DNA of 64,000 bases, from NCBI GenBank assembly GCA_030762175.1, contig CM060831.1, forward strand, positions 34,482,001 to 34,546,000, written 5' to 3'. Origin of the DNA: Metallyticus violacea. Taxonomy: Eukaryota; Arthropoda; Insecta; Mantodea; Metallyticidae. The translations under genes were made by a program, and so were the position numbers. The notes beneath the pieces were generated by a model that did not search any database, was not told the DNA's origin, and saw nothing but the letters and a program-made list of their open reading frames with translations. This document shows positions 1 to 10,577 of this stretch, in pieces; within the stretch, counting starts at the first letter, position 1, and the number at the start of each line of letters is the position of its first letter.

Positions 1-2612
1 GTGTGAATCTACACGTGCAACCAACGACAATGATGTGTGCCGGTAGTCCAGCTTGCCGAGAATAACTGGTTTCGTAATTCAGTTTGTGTTTCAACGGATT
101 TGCGTTACCTCGCTATAAACTAAAGGATTCCATATGCATTACGCGCGGGCTTCATTGTTCAAAACACAAAACTATGTATTGTGAAATAAATAACGCACAG
201 ATAACACTTCCCTTTTTTCCGTACATCAGTTGGCAGAACTGGATTATAACCCCGCAAATGCGTGACGTTTGTCGGGGGAAGAGGATTATTTGTAAACACA
301 CCCGCTTCATTTTACATCGCGAAAAACAGACATTAAAAAAGGAAGGGGTGGTTGGAAGTGTGCAATTGCGTAATGCTCTGTGCACATTCCGTTATGCCTA
401 GACCAGCAGTTTACAACCCGGTGGCACTTATACCACCGAGAGAGACATATGCGTTAACTGTTGCCTCTACCAATCCCATTATTTCAGTTTTGTTCTTAAA
501 AGTTCAAATATGTAAATGAGAATTGAATAATTAAACACACGAATGTAATATGACCAGTATGTTTTGCGATTAGGCCTTAATACAATAATTGTATCTTTGT
601 TGTCACATCTATGCATTCTTTTGATAATAACATTTAGGTGAGTTTAGAAATGTATTTAATACATTTGCTTTCCATAACCGAATAGTTAGACTACTTGCTT
701 TCCAACGGGGCAACCCGGATTCAATTCTAGCGGCCTACCACTCTCATTCCATCGCCATTTTCAGCTTCATCATTCAGCGTAATGTAGTCAGCCGATTATC
801 GGTGCGTGCATTACAAATGGCTCTCTGCCGCCCATTTGCGAAACTTCAATGCATTACATTAACACTCCCTCACTTTTGCTTTCCAGCAACAAGCAAACAT
901 TTAGCTCCCAAAAGGATTTTTGTAAATTGGTTCTACACAGATTTTTGTAATTTGGACGATATTTCTAGTCCAAAAGACGCACTATCCATTATTATTAATA
1001 ATACGTTTTTATTTCCCCTCCTGATTAATTCCTTTATTATAATCTAATTGTGTTATACTGGAGGCTTGGGTTCCATCAGCCAAGAAAAGGCAAACTTGGC
1101 ATGATATCGTAAAAGTTGGTTTATACGTCACGTCAAGTCTTTGCATTATATGGTAAGATTATGTCCAAACTGTAGTTTTGAAACACAAAAATACTTAAAA
1201 AATATGTTTTTATAGCAAAGATTCCAAAGCAATCCTTTGGTCTTTGATACATATAGGTTCTGGGTTTAGAAATGTAAACATAGAACAAATTTAAAGCATA
1301 CCTATATTAATATTAGATTAAAACGTTTAATAGTTGAAAAGAAAATTTCCAACGTGATTTTTAAATGCGCAAATTATTTATAATACAAAATAACGAGCTA
1401 CTGAACATAGATTTTAAATGTCTGAAAAGCTAGCTAACAAGCTGTATTATACACTTGAAGTGTTCAATCCTGGGTGTTTTTTGTTGTGGCATTAGCGGAA
1501 GAGTGCCAATGAAAGAAAATGCAGCAAAGTTGAAAAAAGTTTGGCAGTAGAGCGAGGCCATTAATTGTATCAAGTATTATTGTTATTATATTTTACTAAT
1601 ATTTTTGATAATTCTCAAATTATTTATAAATGCTTTGTAATGACAATATTTTGGATGCATTCCATGGGGAAAGGTTCTACGAACATTCAATAATACAGAA
1701 CCAAACCACAGTAATGTGAGATGGTAAGGTAAATACTATATAAGAGTTGAATAGTTTTCTTGACAGTCACAGTTCATTTAATATCAAATCTTTATTCTAC
1801 GTTAGTAAAAAAAGATATATTGTACTTAATATTTAAGGACATATTTATTTGATAAACACATGATGAAACGCTGTAAACATTTCAATAACCTTGAATTAAT
1901 CTTGGTATCACTAATGATTTTTAAAAAAGCACAAAGAGGTGCTTTAAAAACAACGAAAAGTATAGCAATAATAAAAACGAAACTGCTAAACAATACCACC
2001 AAGTGTGACCAAAACATAAACTGAAAGGCGCACCTACAGGATAACAATATTAAGAGCATTGACATTCTGGCTGTGATAAGCGGCAGTTTTCATAGGTCAT
2101 GGTAACTCGGTATACAGCCCAACTTAGAATAACAAACTCGCTCAGGTATACTAAGTGCGTACAGTTAGTTATTTTCCGCCTTCAGCCACCTTATGGTTAA
2201 CGAGCAATCCAGTACAGTTGATGAACAATTAAACCATATCTGTATTATTAACATGATACCTTGTCCCCTAGGAGGGGCATATGTGTACAAACGGTTATCG
2301 CACTGACGATAATGATAATGGGGTGATATGTTGCTAATAGCAGGCATCTTGACAGTGACACGTGCCAGTGATAATTATAGGCGTAATTAGGTTGATTATG
2401 TCATCGATGTAAGGTAAATAACCTTACCCACCAATAATAATGTTATCCAAACGCAAGAGTATGTTGTCTCGGTACTTGTTTAGGGTTTAAACTATGCCTG
2501 AGGAAATAACAGACACTCAGTATAACATGCCAACACATTAACCTAACAAAGGTTTAATTATCGCTTTTCATTTCGTCGCAGTAATTACACATTCTAACAC
2601 AAAAACTACTCT
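1..2612. other. Non-coding AT-rich DNA, probably intronic
   Basis: Short open frames (for example 105 codons at 84-401 and 79 codons at 1826-2065, minus) show no family resemblance, low-complexity composition and no splice context. No repeat family recognised elsewhere in the window occurs here. Confidence 0.4.
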
Positions 2613-2622
2613 AGAAGCTATT

Positions 2623-2918
2623 ATATTCCTGGTGGTGCAGTGGTAACCATACTTGCCTCCTAAACCCAAGATCGCGGGTTCGATCCCGGCCAGGACTGAT
2701 GGATTTTTTCGGGCGTAAAAATCCTAAATATGGTTTCCTTCGGAAGGAAATTAAAGCCGTGGGTCCCATATCGTATATTTACGTCACGTAAAATAATTTC
2801 AAGTCTGAAATAAGAGGCATCTGAGCAAATTTTTTGGTCGTTTCACGCCCTGAAGTGATTGGGACGCTGATGATCTGAGATGTCAAAGAGAGTACGTAAA
2901 TAAAACAAAGCAACAACA
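2623..2918 (+). mobile_element. SINE-B, full length, with target-site duplication
   Basis: A tRNA-like head at 2627-2696 has an A box (TGGTGCAGTGG), a perfect B box (GGGTTCGATCC), and still-pairing acceptor-stem arms TCCTGG (2627-2632) and CCAGGA (2690-2695). It is followed by a body with GGATTTTTTCGGGCGTAAAA, the TTCCTTCGGAAGGAAA palindrome and a tail ending in AAATAAAACAAAG. Flanking 10-mers AGAAGCTATT (2613-2622) and AGAAGCCATT (2919-2928) differ at one base and look like a target-site duplication. The element is a non-autonomous Pol III retrotransposon that would need a LINE partner for mobility. Confidence 0.88.
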
Positions 2919-2928
2919 AGAAGCCATT

Positions 2929-5650
2929 CATTCTATTACATGGATGTACATAGTGAGCGTGAAGTATATACACCTTTCTATTAATTTTACGTAGAGTATT
3001 TGCTGCATCACTATCGCGAAGGCATTTCGCGCAGCGTTCTATAACGCAGTGTTTGAAACCTAGCGTCTTTTGAAAAATTCCTCACCAAATAATAATCTGG
3101 GTTGCAAATAAACCGTTAATCTACATTTATGAATAAATGTAAATAAAGCATACTCTTGTTATGATGGCGATAACTAGCGCGCCGTCTAGCTGAAACCATG
3201 TGTATCTCTAAAGATCAAGAGGAGGGGGGGGGGGGGCTAAACCACACAAATAGCTGCGCGATCCTCCATAAAAATAGATTTAAACAGATAATTTGTCATT
3301 TCCACCTACACCATCAATTTATAAATCATAAAAAATAAATTTAACTTCAATTCTTGCGATTATTCAGGAGTGAACTTCATTTTGTAAATTTTTGCTCCAG
3401 CCATGAAGTCTTCGATCTCGGAAGAATGAATGAAGATATAATGAAGTGCTGCCTATCGATAAACCCACTCCTGTACAAATTTTGCATTAACCTGCAGTAT
3501 ACGTCTTCTGTGCTTAACGTTGTTGACTCTCTTTGCCGAAAAGATGTCATATTTGTGAGTCATTGTTCATTTTGCGGCCATCATTTCACTTTGGCGGCCG
3601 TGACGTTGTTTTTGGCCCATACGCCGTCGACATTTTTTATGAATCTCCTGCAGATGCGTGGTTTTGTCCACAAAAATAGTACGAATAACCAACGTAATTG
3701 GAACGAGCCATTTTCGCTATTTTAGGATGGAAGATCAAGCCATTATGCAATTCTTCCCCTACATCTAAAACTTCACATATTTAAGATAAAAGCGGCGCTG
3801 ATTCTGTAAGGTTTAGACTGATTACCCCGACTCAACATGTCGGAAGTCCCCTTCTGGTGTCCCAATAACGAACTGCTGCAAGTAAAGACCACACTTTGTG
3901 CATTGTTATATAATTTATTACATCTTGAAACCAGATGGTCAACTCAGTACAGATCAACTCGTTAAGTCTAAACTATGAGCATCACTGAGTCAACTCAAGG
4001 CGCCTAAGGCAGTTCCTGCCCTATGTGAAGGACCCATAACCACAGGCATAACCACAGTGCTACCGCGAAGCGACTTGCAACGGCAATACAAATTAATGAA
4101 CCGAGCTGCTACAAATGGGAATGGGGAAATGGATCTTGTTGGTCGCTCATTCGAGCCCCCTCCCCCAAAACGGCAGTACGGGTCATGTAGAGAGTAGAAC
4201 TGTGAAACACCTAACAATCCTCACCACCATTTCATCATGTACAGAATTAAAAACTTAGTAAATCCTATCCGGTCTATAACACAGACAGGTAATACCGCGA
4301 TGGCCGCACAAATATCGTGTTCCGGATATTGCCTTGGGTACTTTATTGAAGCATCTGTGCTATATGGCGATTTACCGCGTGCATACTCACCTAGAATCAG
4401 TTACGAGTTAGTACTTCTGTCGCGGATTATTTGGAAACATTGACAATACCTTTGGATTACAGTTGATTGCAAACATCTGTTAACTTGCGTTAAGGGCCAG
4501 TGCACCTCGCTGAGAACAGCAATGAAGTTATTTTATAGCTGTGCAAGCCGTAACTGAAAAGTTTTACGAGTTATAAAATGATTTTGAAAGGCAAACAATC
4601 GTTTTTGTACCGGTATTTTTTCCAAAAAATTAGATTTGTGCTCATTGGAGCTTTTTGCAAACTCTCATCAAAGTACACTTAATTTTGAAAGTCGGGCTTT
4701 ACAGTAAGTACATTAAAATAATGTTATAGTTCTCTTTTTACAAATACGGGAAAGTGCCTCCAGTTATAACACAATGACGTCATAGTTTAATTTTAAGAAC
4801 ACATGACCAACTATGAAAACAGTTTTAAACAACTGTAATTTAAAAACCTAGGTTTTAACATTGTAATTACCTAAATACTACTCTGTAGATTAAAATGAAT
4901 AAATTATTCAATCTAGATCCTTATCCTTTTAGAGAAAACAATTTGACATTTCATACATTTATTTTCCAATATTAAAATTGATAATGCAGTTCCGTAATAT
5001 CATATATGGTGAGCTATAATGGTATTTGCATGCGAGCACCTTTCAGCAAATGTAGCTCTCATCAATCAGAATGGAACTTAAATCATGGCACTCAAAAACT
5101 AAAAACTGATAATTTTTTTCACCTAAGCTCATTTTTATTCTTATAATCTCTGCTTCAATTCTACAAGGGATCTAGGAAGTCTATTGTTATGCATTTACTA
5201 CGAATTGTTATAACCTCAAAGTTCATTTGTTTTTTCATTTTTCAATTACAGATATATTCTTAGTCCTTCTTGGAACTAAAACTATTAACAATGCATTCTA
5301 TCACCTCGCTTATCTCACTGCCTACCAAAACTTCTCATCACAACACGAAATGTGACATAATTGATACAAAAAAGTGTAACTGGTAATTGTTAAATGGTGT
5401 TCAATTGTATTTTTTAAATTTAGATCTTTGCGTGACTTTGCTTGGAACAGGTAAGCCAAATTACTACAAATATTATACTCAAGGTTAAAAAAAAGGGCAT
5501 CATTCTTGCATTGCAATTACCTTATCGAATACCTCGTCTTTCTAGTTGTTCTTAGATAATTTAATTCAGTTTTCAACCTCATATTGTGTAGCCATCGTTA
5601 ACCTCAATTAAATTACCTAAAAAGTATCAGCACGTGATATTATTAGACAG
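2929..5650. other. Non-coding DNA with a G13 run and an unassigned open frame
   Basis: Holds a run of 13 G at 3224-3236. A 123-codon open frame at 3354-3725 (+) has no recognisable domain, signal peptide or motif, and neither strand gave a convincing transposase match. The rest is AT-rich with no visible element. Confidence 0.4.
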
Positions 5651-5932
5651 ATTTTTTTTAATAGTGTTTAACGCCCATTTTTACTACCGAGGCACCACAG
5701 GCGGTGGACACTGATGATACATGAAATGAAATGATATACTGGGAAAGGACTTTTTAAGGAAGGAAATGTTCCAGGCCTAAGTTTAGGGTACCGCCCCGGC
5801 ATTTGCCATTTATGAGGACTGAGGAAAACCTGGAAAAAGTCTCAGTCAGGGAGGGCGGTCCTGGTGGGATTCGAACCCCAGATCTCCCGCTCATGAATCC
5901 GCGCCTTAACGACCTCGGCCATCCGTGGTGGT
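5651..5932 (-). mobile_element. SINE-A, near full length
   Basis: Reads on the minus strand as a tRNA-like head (CACGGATGGCCGAGGTCGTT then GGGGTTCGAATCCCACC), a body with TTTTTCCAGGTTTTCCTCAG and CTAAACTTAGGCCTGGAA, and a 3' end TGCCTCGGTAGTAAAAATGG plus GCGTTAAACACT. The head has the D-arm pattern of serine/leucine tRNAs. A short AGACAGA occurs at both edges (5645-5651 and 5938-5944), a weak candidate target duplication. It points away from the SINE-A copy at 6089. Confidence 0.88.
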
Positions 5933-6088
5933 TTTCAAGACAGAAAGCAATTGAACTGGTGGTGCTGGAACAAGCAGGCCTGGGCTGTAGCAAGTATTAG
6001 GTTGATGCATTAAGTTCGCAGAATTTTTGTTCATCATTACATTACTTTTATCATCTGCCATTCATTGTTTGGATCGTTGTGCTTGACC

Positions 6089-6372
6089 GCCACGGGTGGC
6101 CGAGGTCGTTAAGGCACGGACTCGTGAGCGGGAGGTCTGCGGTTCGAATCCCGCCAGGACCGTCCTCCCTGACTGGGGTTTTTTCCAGGTTTTCCTCAGT
6201 CTTCATAACTGGCAAATGCCGGGGAGGTACCTAAACTTAGGCCTGGAACGCTTCCTTCCTTAAAAATAATAAATCCTTTCCCAATTAATCATTTCATCTC
6301 ATGTATCATCAGTGTCCACCGCCTGTGGTGCCTCAGTAGTAAAAACGGGCGTTAAACACTACTCAAAAAAAA
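6089..6372 (+). mobile_element. SINE-A, full length, with perfect 13-bp target-site duplication
   Basis: Complete element: head with A box TGGCCGAGGTCGTTAAGG and B box GGTTCGAATCC, central CTGACTGGGG and TTTTCCAGGTTTTCCTCAGT, conserved CTAAACTTAGGCCTGGAA, 3' GCCTCAGTAGTAAAAACGGG and a tail GTTAAACACTACTC followed by an A run. ATCGTTGTGCTTG occurs at 6073-6085 and again at 6376-6388. The unmutated duplication makes this one of the youngest insertions in the window and defines both ends of the family. Confidence 0.93.
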
Positions 6373-6399
6373 AAAATCGTTGTGCTTGTAAATATGTCT

Positions 6400-7165
6400 T
6401 GAATGTTGTAGATTTGAAGAAAGTTGCCTCTATTTGTTAAGCTAAAGAAGAATCAATTTGGGAAAAACTGAACGCTTCCGACATATTTTTGAGTTTAATA
6501 GAGGAGCAAAGGCAGCAGAAGCGGTTCAAAACATTTGTGCCGTTTAAGGGGAGAATGACTTGGAGAAAACAGGCAAAAAAAAATGGTTCTGTTGTTTCAA
6601 AGAGGGTCACTTTGACTTCAGTGATTCGCCGCGTTCAGGAAGACTTTTTGAACTCTTTAATCCATGATTATTCACGTCAGAATTAGCAGATGTGATGAAA
6701 AGTAACCAGTGAACTATCGTACGACATTTGCATTCCATTTGCAAGGTTAAAAAACCTGGTGTATGGGTACCGCACGCTTTAAGTGAAAACAACAAAAGCA
6801 ACACCTCGTTCAAAAGTTTCTGTCCATTCGCAGAAGATTATGTGGCGGGATAAAGAAGGCATCGTGTAATTCGAATTATTTCGACAGGAATGTAATAAAA
6901 GCCGAAATTTATTGTCAACAATTCATATGCTTTGCGGCCGCAATTGAAGAAGAAAAACCAAGAAAACTGCATCAAATGCTTCCGCGATACTAACGCATGC
7001 CCACATTTCATTGAAAGCAGGTATCCAGGAGTTGGTTGGGGGATAATTGCACCACAATATTCTCCAAATGTTGCGTCCTTAAACTTCTACTTTTTCCGTT
7101 CTCTATCCAACAATCTTCGAGGAAATTTCTTCGATTACAAAGATACTATGCAAACTTGATCCGGC
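6400..7165 (+). pseudogene. Degenerate mariner-family transposase
   Basis: Conceptual translation across several frames gives an ordered mariner protein. A DSSDSPRSGR motif comes near 6610. It is followed by TSELADVMKS and TIVRHLHSICKVKKPGVWVP around 6675-6775, the region between the helix-turn-helix and the catalytic domain. Then come AEIYCQQ, EEKPRKLHQMLPR, a diverged N-A-x-P-H block, YSPNVASLNFY and FFRSLSNNLRGNFFDY up to about 7150. Mariners cut and paste DNA through a D,D34D catalytic triad. The segment that should hold the first aspartate (I-V-T-G-D-E type) is missing, and multiple frameshifts and stops interrupt the rest. The element lies just 3' of the SINE-A copy; its terminal repeats are not recognisable. 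It cannot be active. Confidence 0.85.
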
Positions 7166-7170
7166 GTAAC

Positions 7171-7968
7171 CATCCAGTTTAAAAGAATCAAGTTAGGTAA
7201 ATAGAACAGCCTTAAGTAGTGCTGATATCCACACAGATTTTAACATTTAGAGCCATGCATGAAATTATATGCCATTCTGCATCATGGAGTTAAATTGATG
7301 ACACATTTAATTGCCTGTGAAATATGCATTTGATTAATGATGTCACTAAATATTTAGCAATCGCCACCTCAGTTGAATGTCACCGCTCCCTTTTATACAG
7401 CACATAAAAATACTTAACAGTCATTTGCACAGTAATTGTTTTTAACTAGGTCGCGTTCTATTTTGATATCTCTGCCGCAACAGAAAATGCCCACTCATTT
7501 GTGCTCCAGGGAAAAAAAAGAGAGAATGAGGATAAGGGGAGATGACAAAAATTCCACCAAGTAGAATGAAATAGGTTAAACTATTTTATGAAACATATTG
7601 CAGCAACAATTTCAATAATATTTCAAAATGATAAGATCTGACATTGGCAGAATGTGCTAATAATTTCCTTTCTCCTGTAAAATGATGCATTGTTCTCCAA
7701 TTAGCCTCGTAATATCAGAGGTAGTAAGGCATTGTGCCGTTTTAAAAATACTAATTAAGGCTTTTGTGGCATTTCTAATTCGTGGATTATTTATTTACAG
7801 GAATCTAAGATTTCGTCGTTTGTAATGATAACTGCTCTAGCAGCTAAACAATGTTAATATTCAGATTTAAGACAAAATTAGTGCATTAAAGAATTTTGTT
7901 CATATTATTACAAAAGGACAAAGTTTAAAAATTTATACTGATGTTCCTTTTTATTTATTTATTATTTT
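7171..7968. other. Non-coding AT-rich DNA
   Basis: No coding or repeat similarity seen apart from a purine-rich stretch near 7510-7545. Confidence 0.35.
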
Positions 7969-8079
7969 TAAACACCCGTTTTTACTATTGAGGCACCACA
8001 AGCGGCGGACACTGGTGGTTCCAGCCCTAAGTTTACAGTACCTCCCCGGCATTTGGGTATTTGTCGTTTATGACGAATT
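7969..8079 (-). mobile_element. SINE-A fragment (3' half)
   Basis: Minus-strand remnant: 3' tail AAACACCCGTTTTTACTATT (as read on +), GAGGCACCACAAGCGGCGGA, then directly the CCCTAAGTTTACAG block and a partial body. The segment with ATGATACATGAAATGAAATG is deleted relative to other copies, and the tRNA head is absent. Confidence 0.75.
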
Positions 8080-8179
8080 CTGAAGGAGTTGCGGCTGTAC
8101 CCATAATTAAATTTTCGAGAATTACTTCCAACCCTCCATCGATCCTATCTACTAGGCACCGAAAATGAGAATAGAAAGG

Positions 8180-8780
8180 AAAAGAAAAAAAAGCGATAAG
8201 TTTTTGTTTTTATTCAACAAAACTCGCATGCAATCACCAATTAACAAACGATTCGTTGAGTTGGTTAACCATAAAATTGAACCATTGAGGAGGGGGGGGA
8301 GGGTTAATCTAAAGAAAATTTTTTTTAAAAAAAATTAAGAACATCTCTAGCACCCGCAATTTTTATTTTTTCTCAACGAAATTCGGCAAATTTCTTTAAA
8401 ATAAATTAATAACAACCTTTTCCGAAAAAGAGGGAGATCAGGCTAAGGGGGTTAAAGCGAAATTTAAAAATCGCTCTAGCAGTCCGAATTTTTAATTTTT
8501 TTAAATAAACCTCAGTACATGTCATTGAAATAAAATAAAAAAAATAGTTTCTGAAAATCAGTGAAATCCAACTATTAGGAAGGGAACGGTACTACCTGAA
8601 ACCCCAAAATTTAAATTCGCTCTAGGGGCATTAATATTTGTTTTGCGTTAACGAAATTCCGTATATAGTATTTAAATAAAAAGGGAAAAAATAGTTGCTG
8701 AAAATTAGGGAAAATTGCCCATTAGGAGTAGAGGTACGTTTGAAAGCCGAAATTTAAAAAACTCTTGCCTTAAACTTTTT
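8180..8780 (-). repeat. Degenerate tandem array, unit about 130-145 bp
   Basis: The landmark CTCTAG/CTCTTG preceded by an AAATTTAAAAA-type run recurs at 8345, 8474, 8620 and 8762, giving spacings of 129, 146 and 142. Between landmarks each unit has the same order: a TTAACGAAATTC-like motif, an AAATAAAA stretch, TAGTTNCTGAAAATNAGNGA, then a G-rich block such as TTAGGAGTAGAGGTACGT or GAGGAGGGGGGG. The same unit appears in reverse orientation at 49.1-49.8 kb. The units are well diverged, so the array is old. Confidence 0.75.
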
Positions 8781-8930
8781 TTGTATTGTTTGGAAATAAA
8801 AGGACAAATTAATTTAGCATATAAAATGTATTTATAATTTTACATAAGTTTTTATTTAACAAAATATTGTGTTGAAGGTAGCAAAAGGCAAATATTAATC
8901 TAATATATATATGCTTGAGACTTATATTTG

Positions 8931-8970
8931 TATGCCTCAGTAGTAAAAATGGGCGTTAAACACTATTAAA
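8931..8970 (+). mobile_element. SINE-A 3' end only
   Basis: ATGCCTCAGTAGTAAAAATG followed by GGCGTTAAACACTATT is the last ~38 bp of SINE-A. No body precedes it. With the minus-strand fragment at 7969 it forms an inverted repeat bracketing the tandem array. Confidence 0.75.
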
Positions 8971-10236
8971 ATGTATATTTGTATGAACGCTCTGCAATAA
9001 GCTTTGGAAAACGTCATAAACTTTTCGATTGTTTATTGTTGATTGCATATATTTGCTTAGTTGATTGTAATTGTTTTTAAATAGTAATTTGTTTTTGTTT
9101 TATTGAAAAATATGAACTTTTTCTTAAATACACAATGTAACTCGAAACTTTCTGTTATTTTTCTCTATTTTAGTGAATGTAAAGATGATATCAAGGGCTC
9201 AGCTCATAATCATAGTGACACTTAAAAATGTTTAAAAATATCCAATCAGTATATCTTTGTACATCAGTGGTCATATATTTCATTTAATTATAGTATAACA
9301 TTAACTTTTGTGGTTTTATCTCAATAATAATAATAAATATGGTTATATTTTATATGTTATATTCTTTTTTAAAGATACTCTATAGGTGAAGAATTCGCTT
9401 AGTTTATGCAGCTCCTGCGAGAGGGACTTTTGATTATATCTGAATAGGTACTGAAATTACAATACTAGAGAAAGAAGTTTTAGAATAGTTTACTAATTAC
9501 AGCATCAGCTGAATTCTATAATAATACTTTATATCTACTATTTGGTATCACATTTGCTGAAATAGCGTATCTGTTAATCTGCGAAAAGCTTTGCTTGCAA
9601 GCGCTAAGCATATAAACTTCCTCTGCAGGCAGGAAGAAGTAAATTTAACAATATTGATAAACTCTATGTGATATCTGTCGTCTAAATGTCAGCTTGAGTT
9701 TTCCGAAGCCTTATGTAGACCAACAAAAAGAAGGTGAGGTGTCTGGAAGGGAGAAGCTTAGTTCCCTGTACAAAATGCCTTCGGACGCCTGGGAATAGAA
9801 TAAAAAAAATGGTGCACACGAACTGAATACAAAAAAGTCCAAGATTGACACACAATTCTACAACGTAGTAGTTTTTTATAAATGAAATATGGCACGAACA
9901 ACTCAGCTATTTATATAAAAAAAAAAACTTCACTTTATGCACTTTCTACAGGTACTCTCACACACGTTATCATATTACCGCAAACTAGGGGCGCACCTGG
10001 ATCCATGGACAACAATTCATGCTACTTACGCTACCATAGGAGAATTCCTGCTTGTTATAAACCTATACTGCAAGTACCGAGTGACTCAGGAGATTAATTA
10101 CTTTTATATATGTTTGGATCTATAAAAATGACACATTCTCCATTTTAGTTAGCACTCTTATTCTTAGCTAGGCCGTTCCCGATGCCACTGTCATTTACTG
10201 GGTTAGAAGTTTGTGGCTTTAACATCTGCAAATATT
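8971..10236. other. Non-coding AT-rich DNA
   Basis: Short A/T tracts and no recognisable element. Open frames of 62-71 codons near 9880-10125 resemble nothing known to me. Confidence 0.35.
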
Positions 10237-10337
10237 GGATGGATGGATGGATGGATGGATGGATGGATGGATGGATGGATGGATGGATGGATGGATGGAT
10301 GGATGGATGGATGGATGGATGGATGGATGGATGGATG
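10237..10337 (+). repeat. (GGAT)25 microsatellite
   Basis: About 101 bp of uninterrupted GGAT tetranucleotide. It creates an open frame encoding repeated W-M-D-G, which is an artefact of the repeat length. The lack of interruptions suggests a young, length-variable locus. Confidence 0.98.
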
Positions 10338-10394
10338 ACTGGCTGGTCTAGGGCAGAGCAGTATACTTTCGATCTTGGTCAAGACTGGCCGTTT

Positions 10395-10575
10395 GTACCT
10401 ACGGTCTCCGGGAGGAAGGGTCGAGAAAGGGAGATATCGGACGATAACTGCGCGGACGCAGATGCGGTGGGGTCCTTAGTAAGTCTTCAGTTAGAACATC
10501 CCGGACCCAGTGGTCTCTTCCGAGTCCCTCAGAAGGACCCCTTTCATTCTAGACGCCGGCCAGGAGTGGTGGCAT
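10395..10575 (-). mobile_element. SINE-C fragment
   Basis: Shares colinear blocks with the fuller copy at 42280: TCTCCGGGAGGAAG, GAAAGGGAGATATCGG (GAAAGGGAAATACCGG in the other copy), AGTCCCTCAGAAGG and CATTCTAGACGCC. The tRNA-like head present at 42.7 kb is missing here. Local GC is much higher than in the flanks. Confidence 0.7.
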
Positions 10576-10577
10576 AG

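Noticed and set aside
2627..2696. tRNA gene
   Set aside because: The head folds partly like a tRNA and has both internal promoter boxes, but the same sequence recurs at 13.4 and 35.1 kb with a conserved non-tRNA body, so it is a SINE head. The same applies to the heads at 6089, 33934 (-), 58111 and 62302.
3354..3725. 123-codon gene candidate
   Set aside because: No domain, no splice or promoter context, and neither strand could be tied to a family.
5754..6000. Overlapping open frames on both strands
   Set aside because: They are translations of the SINE-A copy; similar frames recur at 32803-33159 and 58032-58376 for the same reason.
10182..10577. 131-codon protein with W-M-D-G repeats
   Set aside because: Produced by the GGAT microsatellite and adjoining SINE-C.
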